Shown: positions 45,527-53,515 of the stretch, one piece after another | Layout: each line of letters opens with the position of its first letter | Position numbering within the stretch: position 1 is the first letter of the stretch | Made by a program: the position numbers and the translations under genes | From: Herbinix luporum | GTDB taxonomy: Bacteria; Bacillota; Clostridia; Lachnospirales; Lachnospiraceae | Direction of reading: 5' to 3' | Assembly: GCF_900070325.1 (NCBI RefSeq) | Contig: NZ_LN879430.1 | Location: 1,419,379 to 1,483,378, forward strand | DNA: 64,000 nt | Notes under the pieces: model-generated | Seen by the model: the letters and a program-made list of their open reading frames with translations, nothing else | The model's database searches: none | Told to the model about the DNA's origin: nothing

Positions 45527-46309
45527 CTATATCCACCATTCTCTTGGAATTTCTTCTAATTCTATTAAGCAATTTATCTGATGAGATAAGACCTTTTTTG
45601 TGACCTCAAATATGCCATTGGCATCACATAAAATACATGTGGCATCTCCAAACTTTACTTTTTTTGCTACATTATTATCATAAAATGCTTGCTCTAGCTT
45701 AGTATATGTCTCTGAAATATGAGCTGTAGTTCTATTGTAATGGCGATATACCATGCTTTCTTTAATACTTCCATCAGGCATTACAATTTTAAATAATACA
45801 GGTTTTTCTGTAAAACGCTCCGGTACCTGTAAAATCTCCTCCACACAATGAATAAATGTATTACGGCTATGATTAACTCCTAATAAAAGGATTTTTGCAT
45901 TTCTCTCTCTTAAACGATCATAACATCCACCTATCCCACAAGGGGTTGTTATCTCTTCTTCCCCTTTTATATATTCGATATTATCTTTTCCATAGGCAGC
46001 AACACTATGTGTTGGATGCAAGGAACGAACAACACCCTCTCTTTTCATAAATAAATTGGTCAATACTCCAACGCAAGATGGTTCCTTTTTTGGGTCATAT
46101 ACGTTATGAGACTCAGACATATTAGCCCAAGTATGTGTCGGAAGAATTAATAAACCATTCTCTAAATATTCCATAAAGGAATCAAGAACAGTATCTGCTC
46201 CACCTACAACTTCACCAATTGCTTTCATAGAAGAATGAATAAACAGGGTATCTGTAGATTCAATTCCCATTTCTTTTATCATGTTTTTTAATTCTTGTTT
46301 TGTGTACAT
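45527..46309 (-). CDS. AAC(3)-family N-acetyltransferase
   Basis: A 260-residue protein of the aminoglycoside 3-N-acetyltransferase fold: LFIHSSMKAIGEVVGGADTV, LILPTHTWANMSESHNVYDP, VRSLHPTHSVAAYGKD (catalytic His region) and CGIGGCYDRLRERNAKILLL. Chromosomal members in Firmicutes, such as YokD, often act on unknown amines, so resistance should not be assumed. It is monocistronic, with GAGGA before the ATG. Confidence 0.85.
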   Translation of the reverse strand: MYTKQELKNMIKEMGIESTDTLFIHSSMKAIGEVVGGADTVLDSFMEYLENGLLILPTHTWANMSESHNVYDPKKEPSCVGVLTNLFMKREGVVRSLHPTHSVAAYGKDNIEYIKGEEEITTPCGIGGCYDRLRERNAKILLLGVNHSRNTFIHCVEEILQVPERFTEKPVLFKIVMPDGSIKESMVYRHYNRTTAHISETYTKLEQAFYDNNVAKKVKFGDATCILCDANGIFEVTKKVLSHQINCLIELEEIPREWWI

Positions 46310-46508
46310 AATCAGTCCTCATCTTTTTATTTTTTTGCTCACCTATTTATTCTATACAAAAATTATGTTTTAATCAAATACATTATCCAACAATCGAATT
46401 ACAATTGTTAACTTATCTAATTATAGGTTGATACTTTGCTTTGCATATGCTATTTTCTTATATAAATATGCTGAATAATATGCTGATTTCTTATTGGAGG
46501 AGATACTT

Positions 46509-46958
46509 ATGGGGATAAAAAGTTTATACAAGGACAATTGCAACATACATGCCCTTCATAAGGATAATACATATAAGATAAGAGCTCATCACGGATTATG
46601 CCTTTTCTTTTTCAAAGGAAAAGGCTATAGTAGGGAGTTTGTAAAAAATATGATGGATTTTAAAAACAAACTAGATAAAGATCCTTTTGTATGTATTACA
46701 AGTAAGGCAGATATAATCTGCGGCAAATGTCCAAATTATATTAAAGATAGCTGCAAAAATGAAGACAAAGTTGCAGAATATGACAGGCAAGTATTATTAA
46801 GATGCAATCTAACCGACGGAGATATCTTACCCTATCATAGTTTTCGTAACCTGATAGTTCATAATATAATACTTTCTGGAAAAAGGGAAGAAGTATGTGG
46901 AAATTGCCAATGGACCTTGCTGTGCCATAATATTTCAAATGGCCGGCAGCTTCTATGA
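46509..46958 (+). CDS. DUF1284 domain protein
   Basis: The 149-residue protein has the DUF1284 layout: IRAHHGLCLFFFKGKGYS, IICGKCPNYIKDSCKN and VCGNCQWTLLCHN, with seven or more cysteines that suggest an iron-sulfur or other metal centre. Function is unknown. The ATG at 46509 is preferred because GGAGGAG lies 5 bases upstream. The last residues NGRQLL run into a long GC-rich hairpin, so the stop codon lies in its loop. Confidence 0.82.
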   Translation: MGIKSLYKDNCNIHALHKDNTYKIRAHHGLCLFFFKGKGYSREFVKNMMDFKNKLDKDPFVCITSKADIICGKCPNYIKDSCKNEDKVAEYDRQVLLRCNLTDGDILPYHSFRNLIVHNIILSGKREEVCGNCQWTLLCHNISNGRQLL

Positions 46959-46989
46959 CCTTGCCTAGGTTCATATAAAGCTGCCGGCC
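46941..46989. terminator. GC-rich 12-bp inverted repeat overlapping the DUF1284 stop
   Basis: GGCCGGCAGCTT (46941-46952) is perfectly complementary to AAGCTGCCGGCC (46978-46989). It lies between convergent genes. No T-run follows on either strand, so termination is plausible but not proved by sequence. Confidence 0.55.
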
Positions 46990-47018
46990 CACAGATTAGT
47001 TTATGCTAAATGGGGTAA

Positions 47019-48818
47019 TCAATCTCCTATCCAAAAATACAAAAGTCCCTTTTCACCATCAGCTAGCTCAACATAAAACCAGTTTAGAATCCGACCTTCC
47101 TCATCTATATGGATATCTAAGAGCTTAACCTTAGTTTCTTTAAATTCTCTCAAATATTCTGATTCCCATTGGATATAATCAAAATAATTTTCAGGATTAT
47201 AATCTAAGGGTACAAAATAACCGTTTCCATTAACTTCATAGGTTTTACCTATATATTGCTCTACATCATGATTCGTTATAACATATTCATTATTCTTAAA
47301 TTCTCCCCATGCAGAATAGAATGTCGGCTTAAAGTTATTAGCCAAATGGAACCAGGATACGAATTTTCCCTGTCCGTCCATTAATGCATATCTATCTATT
47401 GATCCTACGGGATATAAATTTTCACCGTCATAACGGAAAAATATAAAATAAGGATCCGCACTTGGTCCATCGTCAAAAACAGCAACTTCTATATAGCTAT
47501 CCCTGCTATCTAAATCAATAACATATATTTCACCGGTTGGGAAGTATAGATTAAACGGCACTTTAATACCATTTACTTCAATATAGGTACCATCCTCATA
47601 ATCCATTTTCAATACAGCATTTATTTCATCTTCTTTTCCATCCCCATTTAAGTCATATACACCATGAATACTATAAACTCTATGATATAAATCTAATTCT
47701 TCATCATATGAGACATCGAAACTATAATCTTTAATATAGGCATCCATTTCAATAAAACTTTCTGTGATACTACTCTTATCTACAGTAATATCACCACCCA
47801 ACTCCTGTTCGTCAGACTGATTTGATGCTATTTGATTATTTTCTGTAGAACTATTATTATCATTGTTCTCATTGGAACTTATAACTTCCCGGTTTGATAA
47901 CAGTCCTATTCCTATTATGATAGCAAATAATACCGAAACAAATGTCACCCAAAATGCAGGCTTTTTATAATTCAATACATTTTTAATCCTTGTTTTTACG
48001 TTACCCTCACCAAAAGCCAGGGGACTACCATTAAGGATATGCTTTTTTGTATTAAGTGATAATAATGAATTGGCATAAGTTTTCTTTATGTCCTTATCCA
48101 TCTTCCTTAGTACTCTTTCGTCACAGGAAAGCTCCATGTCAATGCTCATTAACCTGAATGCAATCCACACAAGGGGATTAAACCAGTGTATAGATAAGAT
48201 AAGGTAAGCTAACATTTTAACTATATGGTCTTTCCTATTAATATGGGTTTGCTCATGTAGAATAATATAGTCCTGCTCTTCTTTGGTCAATCCAGCCGGT
48301 AGATAGATTCTAGGTCTTATTATGCCAAGGACAAAAGGTGTTCTTATATTCTTAGCCTCAAATATATTCTTCTCTATTAATTGTGCCTTCTTAAGACGGC
48401 TTTTTAGTATTAAGATGGATACATAGCTATAAATTAGTAAGGCCCCTATTACTAAAAGCCAAATATATGCCCCTATTTTTATATAAATCTGCAGTGGATT
48501 CACACTGGCCTCAATAGTAGGGGCAGGAAGTGAATTGTTAACAAATGTGTCAATTCTATCTACACCACTATTTATCTGCGGATTTCCTTGATAGATTATA
48601 TCATGTGGGATATAGTCAACATTTGATTTAGAAGGCATAAGACTATAGCTGCTTTCAAGTGTAAATGGGATGATGAGTCGAAATGCAACTACAATCCATA
48701 AGGTATAGGAGATGTATTTTGGAGCTTTTTTAAGCAATAATCTAACAAGGATAACAATTAAAATAACATAACTTGCCGTAAGACTCATATTTAAAACATT
48801 AAGAAAAATTTTACTCAT
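47019..48818 (-). CDS. M56 (BlaR1/MecR1-like) membrane metallopeptidase with unusual C-terminal domain
   Basis: The 599-residue protein has the BlaR1 membrane region (helices near residues 10-50 and 110-140) and a cytoplasmic M56 zinc-peptidase domain: PFVLGIIRPRIYLP, IILHEQTHINRKDH (HEQTH at 188-192) and MSIDMELSCDERVL. After a helix near 290-305 the outer domain is not a penicillin-binding domain. It is a Glu/Asp-rich sequence with DLNGDGKED (about 389-397), a Ca-loop-like motif. It should sense an unknown signal and cleave the repressor encoded upstream. Confidence 0.88.
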   Translation of the reverse strand: MSKIFLNVLNMSLTASYVILIVILVRLLLKKAPKYISYTLWIVVAFRLIIPFTLESSYSLMPSKSNVDYIPHDIIYQGNPQINSGVDRIDTFVNNSLPAPTIEASVNPLQIYIKIGAYIWLLVIGALLIYSYVSILILKSRLKKAQLIEKNIFEAKNIRTPFVLGIIRPRIYLPAGLTKEEQDYIILHEQTHINRKDHIVKMLAYLILSIHWFNPLVWIAFRLMSIDMELSCDERVLRKMDKDIKKTYANSLLSLNTKKHILNGSPLAFGEGNVKTRIKNVLNYKKPAFWVTFVSVLFAIIIGIGLLSNREVISSNENNDNNSSTENNQIASNQSDEQELGGDITVDKSSITESFIEMDAYIKDYSFDVSYDEELDLYHRVYSIHGVYDLNGDGKEDEINAVLKMDYEDGTYIEVNGIKVPFNLYFPTGEIYVIDLDSRDSYIEVAVFDDGPSADPYFIFFRYDGENLYPVGSIDRYALMDGQGKFVSWFHLANNFKPTFYSAWGEFKNNEYVITNHDVEQYIGKTYEVNGNGYFVPLDYNPENYFDYIQWESEYLREFKETKVKLLDIHIDEEGRILNWFYVELADGEKGLLYFWIGD

Positions 48819-48820
48819 TA

Positions 48821-49183
48821 CTACACCTCCTTGTACTCATCAATCAATCTTTTTAACTCTTCTGCTTGCTTTTCACTTATTTTTTTCCCACTAATAAAAG
48901 CTGTCAAAAATCTAGGCAATGACCCTCCAAATGTATCCTCAACAAAAAGGACGCTTTGCTTTGCATAGTATTCATCCTTAGTGATTAAAGATGAAACAAT
49001 GGCATTTTCATTTTTAAATATTCCTTTTTCACATAGTTTTTTCAGCACAGTATATGTGGTGGATTTCTTCCAGTTCATTTCCTTTTTAGATAGCTTTACC
49101 AGGTCACCAGATGCAATGGGTTCATTCTGCCAAATAATATTTGCAAACATTTCTTCTTTTTCTGTAAGTTTATAAATTTTCAT
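48821..49183 (-). CDS. BlaI/MecI family transcriptional repressor
   Basis: A 120-residue winged-helix repressor: LTEKEEMFANIIWQNEP, GDLVKLSKKEMNWKKSTTYTVLKKL (recognition helix), GGSLPRFLTAFISGKK. It is 2 bases upstream of the M56 gene, the standard BlaI-BlaR1 pairing. Two 17-bp palindromes lie just before its start, so it most likely represses its own operon. No beta-lactamase gene is nearby. Confidence 0.92.
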   Translation of the reverse strand: MKIYKLTEKEEMFANIIWQNEPIASGDLVKLSKKEMNWKKSTTYTVLKKLCEKGIFKNENAIVSSLITKDEYYAKQSVLFVEDTFGGSLPRFLTAFISGKKISEKQAEELKRLIDEYKEV

Positions 49184-49198
49184 AAAACAACCTCCTTA

Positions 49199-49215
49199 GT
49201 CTATATTTTATAGAC
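49199..49215 (-). promoter_or_regulatory. BlaI-type operator 1
   Basis: GTCTATATTTTATAGAC is a palindrome (7-bp arms, 3-base centre) located just downstream of the promoter and upstream of the repressor gene. Arm sequence equals that of operator 2. Confidence 0.75.
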
Positions 49216-49227
49216 CTTATATTTATA

Positions 49228-49255
49228 GTCTATAATATATAGACCAATTTGTCAA
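49228..49255 (-). promoter_or_regulatory. Promoter of the BlaI/M56 operon overlapping BlaI-type operator 2
   Basis: A perfect -35 TTGACA lies at 49250-49255 on the minus strand. The palindrome GTCTATAATATATAGAC (49228-49244) has the same arms as operator 1 and covers the spacer and -10 region. Operator centres are 29 bases apart, about three helix turns, which suits two dimers on one face of the DNA. Confidence 0.75.
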
Positions 49256-49407
49256 TATTTTTCTGTTATATAGTGGTAATTTTTTCTTATTACCTGAAAA
49301 AAATAATAATAGTAAACCGTCATTTCTATATATAATACGATTTGGCCAGGTTATGTTTCTAATAATCAAATTTTCAAGTATTATATACAGTTTTTATAAG
49401 TTCCACA

Positions 49408-49446
49408 TTAAAAATATAGGCGGTGTCACTTCAAATGACACCGCCT
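49408..49446 (-). terminator. Strong terminator overlapping the chemoreceptor stop
   Basis: Minus-strand GGCGGTGTCA and TGACACCGCC (49436-49445 and 49419-49428) form a perfect stem followed by TATATTTTTAATG. The TGA of the truncated chemoreceptor (49431-49433) is in the loop. Confidence 0.88.
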
Positions 49447-50375
49447 ATAACCACATCCTCATTGGCAGATACAATCGTAGTGGACTGCAACCTTAAATTT
49501 TCCATTACTTGTAGACTACTGTCAATTGTCACAGTTGAATTATTGGCAAACTGCACCACTTCCTTTGAGTGTTTTACTGTATCATTAATCGATTGCTGAA
49601 TTGATTGTGTCATAACTGTCTGATGTTCAATACTTTCTGCAATCACCTGTGTACTAGCAGTGATCTGCTCTACAGCAGAATTAACAATATTGGAGCTTTC
49701 CCCAAGCCTTTGGACAATCTCATTGGAAGCTTCAGTATTTTTTCTGATAACACCACTGATATCTAGAACATCATCTAGTATACTCTTTTGCACTTTCTGC
49801 TTATCTACTACTTCCTGAACCATATCTTTAGTAAATTTTTCTCCAACATAGGAAGCTCTAAATATGATGTATAACAGAAAGATGAAAATGAAAAATTCTG
49901 CAAACTGCATATCTAACCCGGACTGGCCCGCCTGCATACTCATAGTAATGGCTAATTTAATAATATTAACTATTGCTGTCAATATTGTAAAAAATAACAT
50001 GACTTTTTTATTATAATACAAAATAGATCCTACTAATACCACTGTAATAGCAAATTGAACATAAGAACCATTGGCAGTAAATAATATTATTGTATAGATA
50101 GCAAAGTGTGCAGAGAAAACAATATTGTAAAGCTGCTTGCTGGAAGGATTTTTTAAATATAAATACCAGCCTGTAATAGTGAAAATGATACTACACAAGA
50201 TTACGATATATGGTACTGCTCCCTCTATCAAACCTACCGATAGTTGGTATATGGTAGCAATACAAAATATTAGATAGAATAAGGTAAGACCTACAGTCAG
50301 TATACGATTTAAGTGTTCTAATCTTGTACTCTCATCACTGTATTTTCTGTTATTAATCTCATCTTTTGCATACAT
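49431..50375 (-). pseudogene. Methyl-accepting chemotaxis protein truncated before the signalling tip
   Basis: The protein (314 residues) has six hydrophobic helices in about residues 30-185 (a MCP with a fully membrane-embedded sensor part) and then the start of the cytoplasmic coiled coil: ASNEIVQRLGESSNIVNSAV, EQITASTQVIAESIEHQT and QVMENLRLQSTTI. It ends abruptly at NEDVVIGGVI. The conserved hairpin tip ([21 protein letters not shown] in the family) that binds CheA/CheW is missing, so it cannot signal normally. The last codons lie inside a terminator stem, which suggests a deletion that joined mid-gene to the terminator. The ATG at 50375 has GGAGG about 10 bases upstream. Confidence 0.75.
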
Positions 50376-50537
50376 ACACACTATGCCTCCTATAAGTAAT
50401 CTTTATTTTAATTTTACTATTAACACCTAAATAATTCAATCAAAATAAAAAAATATGGTGATAATTTGTACTATTTGTGTTATTTGCACTATTTCAATAC
50501 CAATTGCTAATCAGACCAATTGCTAAGATATGAAAAA

Positions 50538-50577
50538 TGCCCTTTGATATGTTTTCATAAACACATATCAAAGGGCA
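50538..50577 (-). terminator. Terminator between cheX and the chemoreceptor gene
   Basis: TGCCCTTTGATATG (50538-50551) is perfectly complementary to CATATCAAAGGGCA (50564-50577); on the minus strand TTTTTC follows. The receptor gene downstream therefore needs its own promoter in 50376-50537, where AT-rich sequence with CTATTTGTGTTATTTG repeats is seen. Confidence 0.88.
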
Positions 50578-50598
50578 GAAGGCTGAATTATTAACTTT

Positions 50599-51054
50599 TT
50601 AAATATTAAGAACCCTATTTAATCTTATTTTAAGACAAATCTCGCCGATTGAGGTAGAAATACAGCAACTTGATTCTATTTCATATTCCTTATCATTATT
50701 TGACTTACCTTGAACCGGCGGTAATATATCATATTTCAGTGTGCTATCGGAAAGTGCAGTAATAACATTACCGCTAATGATATTAGCAATCTCTGATATA
50801 GCAGAAGTTACAAAAGGATCCACATCATCAAACTCCATACCGCTCATAATATTTACCATACTAAGAGATGTGGTAACCGGAAACCGGTAAATAACTTCTC
50901 CTTGAAGTTCTCCAACTATGCCAACAAGGATATCTATACCCTCGTCGCATTTAAAATCCTCAACTGAATGAAGGGAAATCTCTGAAATATTAAGCATCAA
51001 ATTAAATACATTATATGTAGCATCAACAAAGGCTTTGTATAGCTTATCTACCAT
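50599..51054 (-). CDS. cheX: CheX-family chemotaxis phosphatase-like protein
   Basis: The 151-residue protein matches CheC/CheX/FliY-type phosphatases: EGIDILVGIVGELQGEVIYR, SLSMVNIMSGME, then the active-site helix VTSAISEIANIISGNVIT (E and N of the ExxN motif). CheX removes phosphate from CheY. It overlaps the hemerythrin gene by 11 bases, so the two are made together. AAGGAGGGAAGG precedes the ATG. Confidence 0.88.
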   Translation of the reverse strand: MVDKLYKAFVDATYNVFNLMLNISEISLHSVEDFKCDEGIDILVGIVGELQGEVIYRFPVTTSLSMVNIMSGMEFDDVDPFVTSAISEIANIISGNVITALSDSTLKYDILPPVQGKSNNDKEYEIESSCCISTSIGEICLKIRLNRVLNI

Positions 51055-51475
51055 TTACCTTCCCTCCTTCCTTTTTGGCATAATCGGCAATTCGCTGATC
51101 CTCGGCAGCCACATGGTTAATAAGCCATGCAAGCAGTTTACCTCCAAACTGTTGCATCAGTTTCTCGCTATTATCTGCTGCTTCTTCAAATTCTTTAGAA
51201 ACCTCCAGAACATACTGGACCATAGAGCTATGTATCTGTTCATGAGCTTCATATCCAGGATAATTAATCCTTTTTTGATATTCCTCCTCATCACGGAAAT
51301 GCTCTACCACATATCCTTTCATAAACTCCAGTGTTTCATTTAGCTTAGGGATTTTCTCTTCCCAAGTGTCCTTTGATCTTAGCACCTGAAAAAAAGCTTC
51401 GACACGGCTAAATAATTCTTTATGCTGCCCATCAATCAGAGGTACACCCAGTGCATAGGTCTCTTTCCATAGCAT
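51044..51475 (-). CDS. Bacteriohemerythrin
   Basis: A 143-residue four-helix di-iron protein: GVPLIDGQHKELF (H18), YVVEHFRDEEEY (H59, E63), GYEAHEQIH (H78, H82) and INHVAAEDQ (H121, D126), the complete set of iron ligands. Bacteriohemerythrins bind O2 reversibly and serve as O2 sensors or carriers. Being coupled to cheX and followed by a chemoreceptor gene, it probably helps steer motility away from or toward oxygen (inference). Confidence 0.93.
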   Translation of the reverse strand: MLWKETYALGVPLIDGQHKELFSRVEAFFQVLRSKDTWEEKIPKLNETLEFMKGYVVEHFRDEEEYQKRINYPGYEAHEQIHSSMVQYVLEVSKEFEEAADNSEKLMQQFGGKLLAWLINHVAAEDQRIADYAKKEGGKVNGR

Positions 51476-51620
51476 AATTCTAATATTCCTTTCTTATATT
51501 TATTTTTTTTATTAAAGTTTCGATATTTATATGTAATTTTTATATATTATTTTGCATCTAAATCAGTTGTAGCATAATTACTCGAATTATGTCAAGTTTT
51601 AATCTGATATATTCAAAATA

Positions 51621-51663
51621 AGGTTTCCAATACTCAGTAATCTTACTGATGATTTGGAAACCT
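51621..51663 (-). terminator. Nested-hairpin terminator, copy 2 of a repeated element
   Basis: AGGTTTCCA (51621-51629) pairs with TGGAAACCT (51655-51663), with an inner CTCAGTA/TACTGAT hairpin. It follows the HExxH-type gene on the minus strand and resembles the element at 1648-1691 in both stems and in the preceding AAAATA. Confidence 0.75.
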
Positions 51664-51701
51664 TTAATGTTAAGATTTAAAGTATTTTATTAAATGTCAA
51701 A

Positions 51702-52178
51702 TTAATCAATTTGTCCGATTGAGGGTAGTTTAGTTACCTTCTCACCCCAGGAATTAGCCCAATTTTCTACCCAATAGAAGCTATATGGAACTCCGTATTT
51801 TTCACGCAGTTTTTTATAGCGTTTCATTCTACCCCAACATAAAGAGCATATTCCGGGAATTAGGTAAAAGGGTCCTAAAGCAAAAGATTGATAAGCATGT
51901 CCGTACTCATGTACCAAAATCATACTAGACCTTCTAGCAAGTTCTTCTTGTGAATTGTTTGAATATTTCTGTAGTTCCTTACAGTTTTCGTCCGGTGTGA
52001 AAACAAATAGACCAAGACTAAGCCCGCTATATGAATTCCATTTTGTATTTATACATCCCCTAAAAAAGGTATGGGGATTCTTAATGTAAATCAAGAAAAA
52101 AACAAATCCTATCATGGTCTGACAAATTCCCCATGTACACTGCACTAAAAAAAATATACTATACCAAATATATTTCAT
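51702..52178 (-). CDS. Membrane protein with HExxH-like metallopeptidase motif, unknown
   Basis: The 158-residue protein begins with a long hydrophobic stretch (about residues 5-32) and carries SSMILVHEYGHAYQSFALGP near residues 88-104, a zinc-binding HEYGH motif, then a second hydrophobic patch (YLIPGICSLCWG) and YWVENWANSWGEKV, whose Glu could be the third metal ligand. It looks like a small membrane-bound peptidase-like protein; I know no named function. It lies 39 bases downstream of the PAP2 gene on the same strand. Confidence 0.65.
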   Translation of the reverse strand: MKYIWYSIFFLVQCTWGICQTMIGFVFFLIYIKNPHTFFRGCINTKWNSYSGLSLGLFVFTPDENCKELQKYSNNSQEELARRSSMILVHEYGHAYQSFALGPFYLIPGICSLCWGRMKRYKKLREKYGVPYSFYWVENWANSWGEKVTKLPSIGQID

Positions 52179-52217
52179 ATATGTACTGCCTCCTCTTAAT
52201 CAGTAAGTTCATTAATC

Positions 52218-53069
52218 TTAATTTTCCTCTATATGTAAGCTACGATAGATTATCGGAGATATCACTGTCATCCAAATCCCCATTAAGGCATATCTTAAAA
52301 AATCACTGTATATGTTAAGGGGTAGTAGTTTTTTAAAGTACACTTTAATTAAAATCAGGCCAAAAAAACCTATTACAAATTTATTGATTTGCTTCCACCA
52401 TATTGCTTTTGTTACATATTTAATATATTTATCTTCAATAATATAGCCAAGCCATAATGCAATTAGTGTACCAACAGCCTTATAATAAGTAGCTGTTTTA
52501 AAAATCAATAGACATATAATCATTGGTATTACAAGAACTCCAATAATTATAGGATTATCCTTATCCTTAGACCAAGCAAATACCTTAGTTACAATTGTTG
52601 TCCATAATATCCCAATAATTAATCCTCCAATAACATCTATCGGCCAATGAACTCCTAGATACATTCTTGAAAAACCAACTAAAAACATCCCTAATACACC
52701 AATGAAATAAAGCCATTTCTTCTTAAACTCTATCATTAATGTTGTAAATAATGAGCTTGATTGCTGTGTGTGTCCACTTGGAAATGAATATCCCCCGGCA
52801 GTTTTTACTCTAATTGATTTTATTCCTTCATATCCTATAGGTCTTGGTAACTTAACAATTTCTTTTATTATAGTATTTATTGCTCCACTAGTAATATAAA
52901 CAAATGCAAGTTTATATCCAAAGGTCTTATTAAAACACCAATAAAAAATCCCGATAACAATTATAAAGAATATATCCTCTCCAAGTATTGTTACAATTTC
53001 AAAAAAGGTATCCAATGTTTTATTTGAAAACGATTGAATATACTTAAGTATTTCTAACATTACATCCAT
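52218..53069 (-). CDS. PAP2-family membrane phosphatase
   Basis: A 283-residue membrane enzyme with the three phosphatase motifs: KEIVKLPRP (motif 1), GYSFPSGHTQQSS (motif 2, catalytic His) and FSRMYLGVHWPIDVIGG (motif 3). There are eight or so helices. Such enzymes dephosphorylate undecaprenyl pyrophosphate or phosphatidic acid at the outer membrane face. The extended C-terminal helices resemble clostridial PAP2 proteins of unknown substrate. Confidence 0.88.
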   Translation of the reverse strand: MDVMLEILKYIQSFSNKTLDTFFEIVTILGEDIFFIIVIGIFYWCFNKTFGYKLAFVYITSGAINTIIKEIVKLPRPIGYEGIKSIRVKTAGGYSFPSGHTQQSSSLFTTLMIEFKKKWLYFIGVLGMFLVGFSRMYLGVHWPIDVIGGLIIGILWTTIVTKVFAWSKDKDNPIIIGVLVIPMIICLLIFKTATYYKAVGTLIALWLGYIIEDKYIKYVTKAIWWKQINKFVIGFFGLILIKVYFKKLLPLNIYSDFLRYALMGIWMTVISPIIYRSLHIEEN

Positions 53070-53515
53070 AAGATTCCCCCATTAATTTAAAATGTATTTA
53101 GCAGACATTAACTAAGATTATTGTATTTATAAATAGAAAGTATTTCAAGTAAAAATCTTATCAGTTAAGCAGCTATCTCTTCACTACTATTAGTTTATCT
53201 TGGGCTTTCCCCATGTTTCTACACAAATTATGTCGTTATGTACAAAATATTGAATATTTAGAGAAAAATATTGTATCTTATGGTATAATATACTTGTAAT
53301 TTTAATTAAATGGAGGCTAAATCCAAACCGCAAATTAAAGATAAAAAATAGAAAACTCAAAAAGTCCACCAAAAGGCTTGTTTTTGGGTTTTCTATAATT
53401 AATGCTGTAGATTATGCGGACTCATATACCTGGTTTAAATATTACATCTGCTAACAAGGAGATGTAATTAGCTAACTTCATTTAATTAAAATTAAAAAAA
53501 GAAAGGAGAATGATT
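53070..53515 (+). promoter_or_regulatory. Long structured leader of the nucleoside-importer operon
   Basis: No protein gene is seen in these 446 bases. An extended -10 promoter, TGGTATAAT (TATAAT at 53284-53289), lies in the middle. The transcript would then have about 220 bases of leader with two hairpins: ATAGAAAAC.. at 53348-53363 pairing over 16 positions with 53381-53396, and ATTACATCT (53441-53449) pairing with AGATGTAAT (53460-53468). Between them is GGACTCATATA, which resembles the 5' edge of purine riboswitches, but the rest of that aptamer is not present. Confidence 0.5.

Noticed and set aside
45527..46309. Antibiotic-resistance determinant
   Set aside because: The fold is that of AAC(3), but chromosomal homologues without resistance are common and nothing here (mobile element, other resistance genes) supports resistance.
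53400..53440. Complete purine riboswitch before the nucleoside importer
   Set aside because: Only the CTCATATA-like edge is present; the conserved junction segments are missing, so I report it only as a possible remnant.
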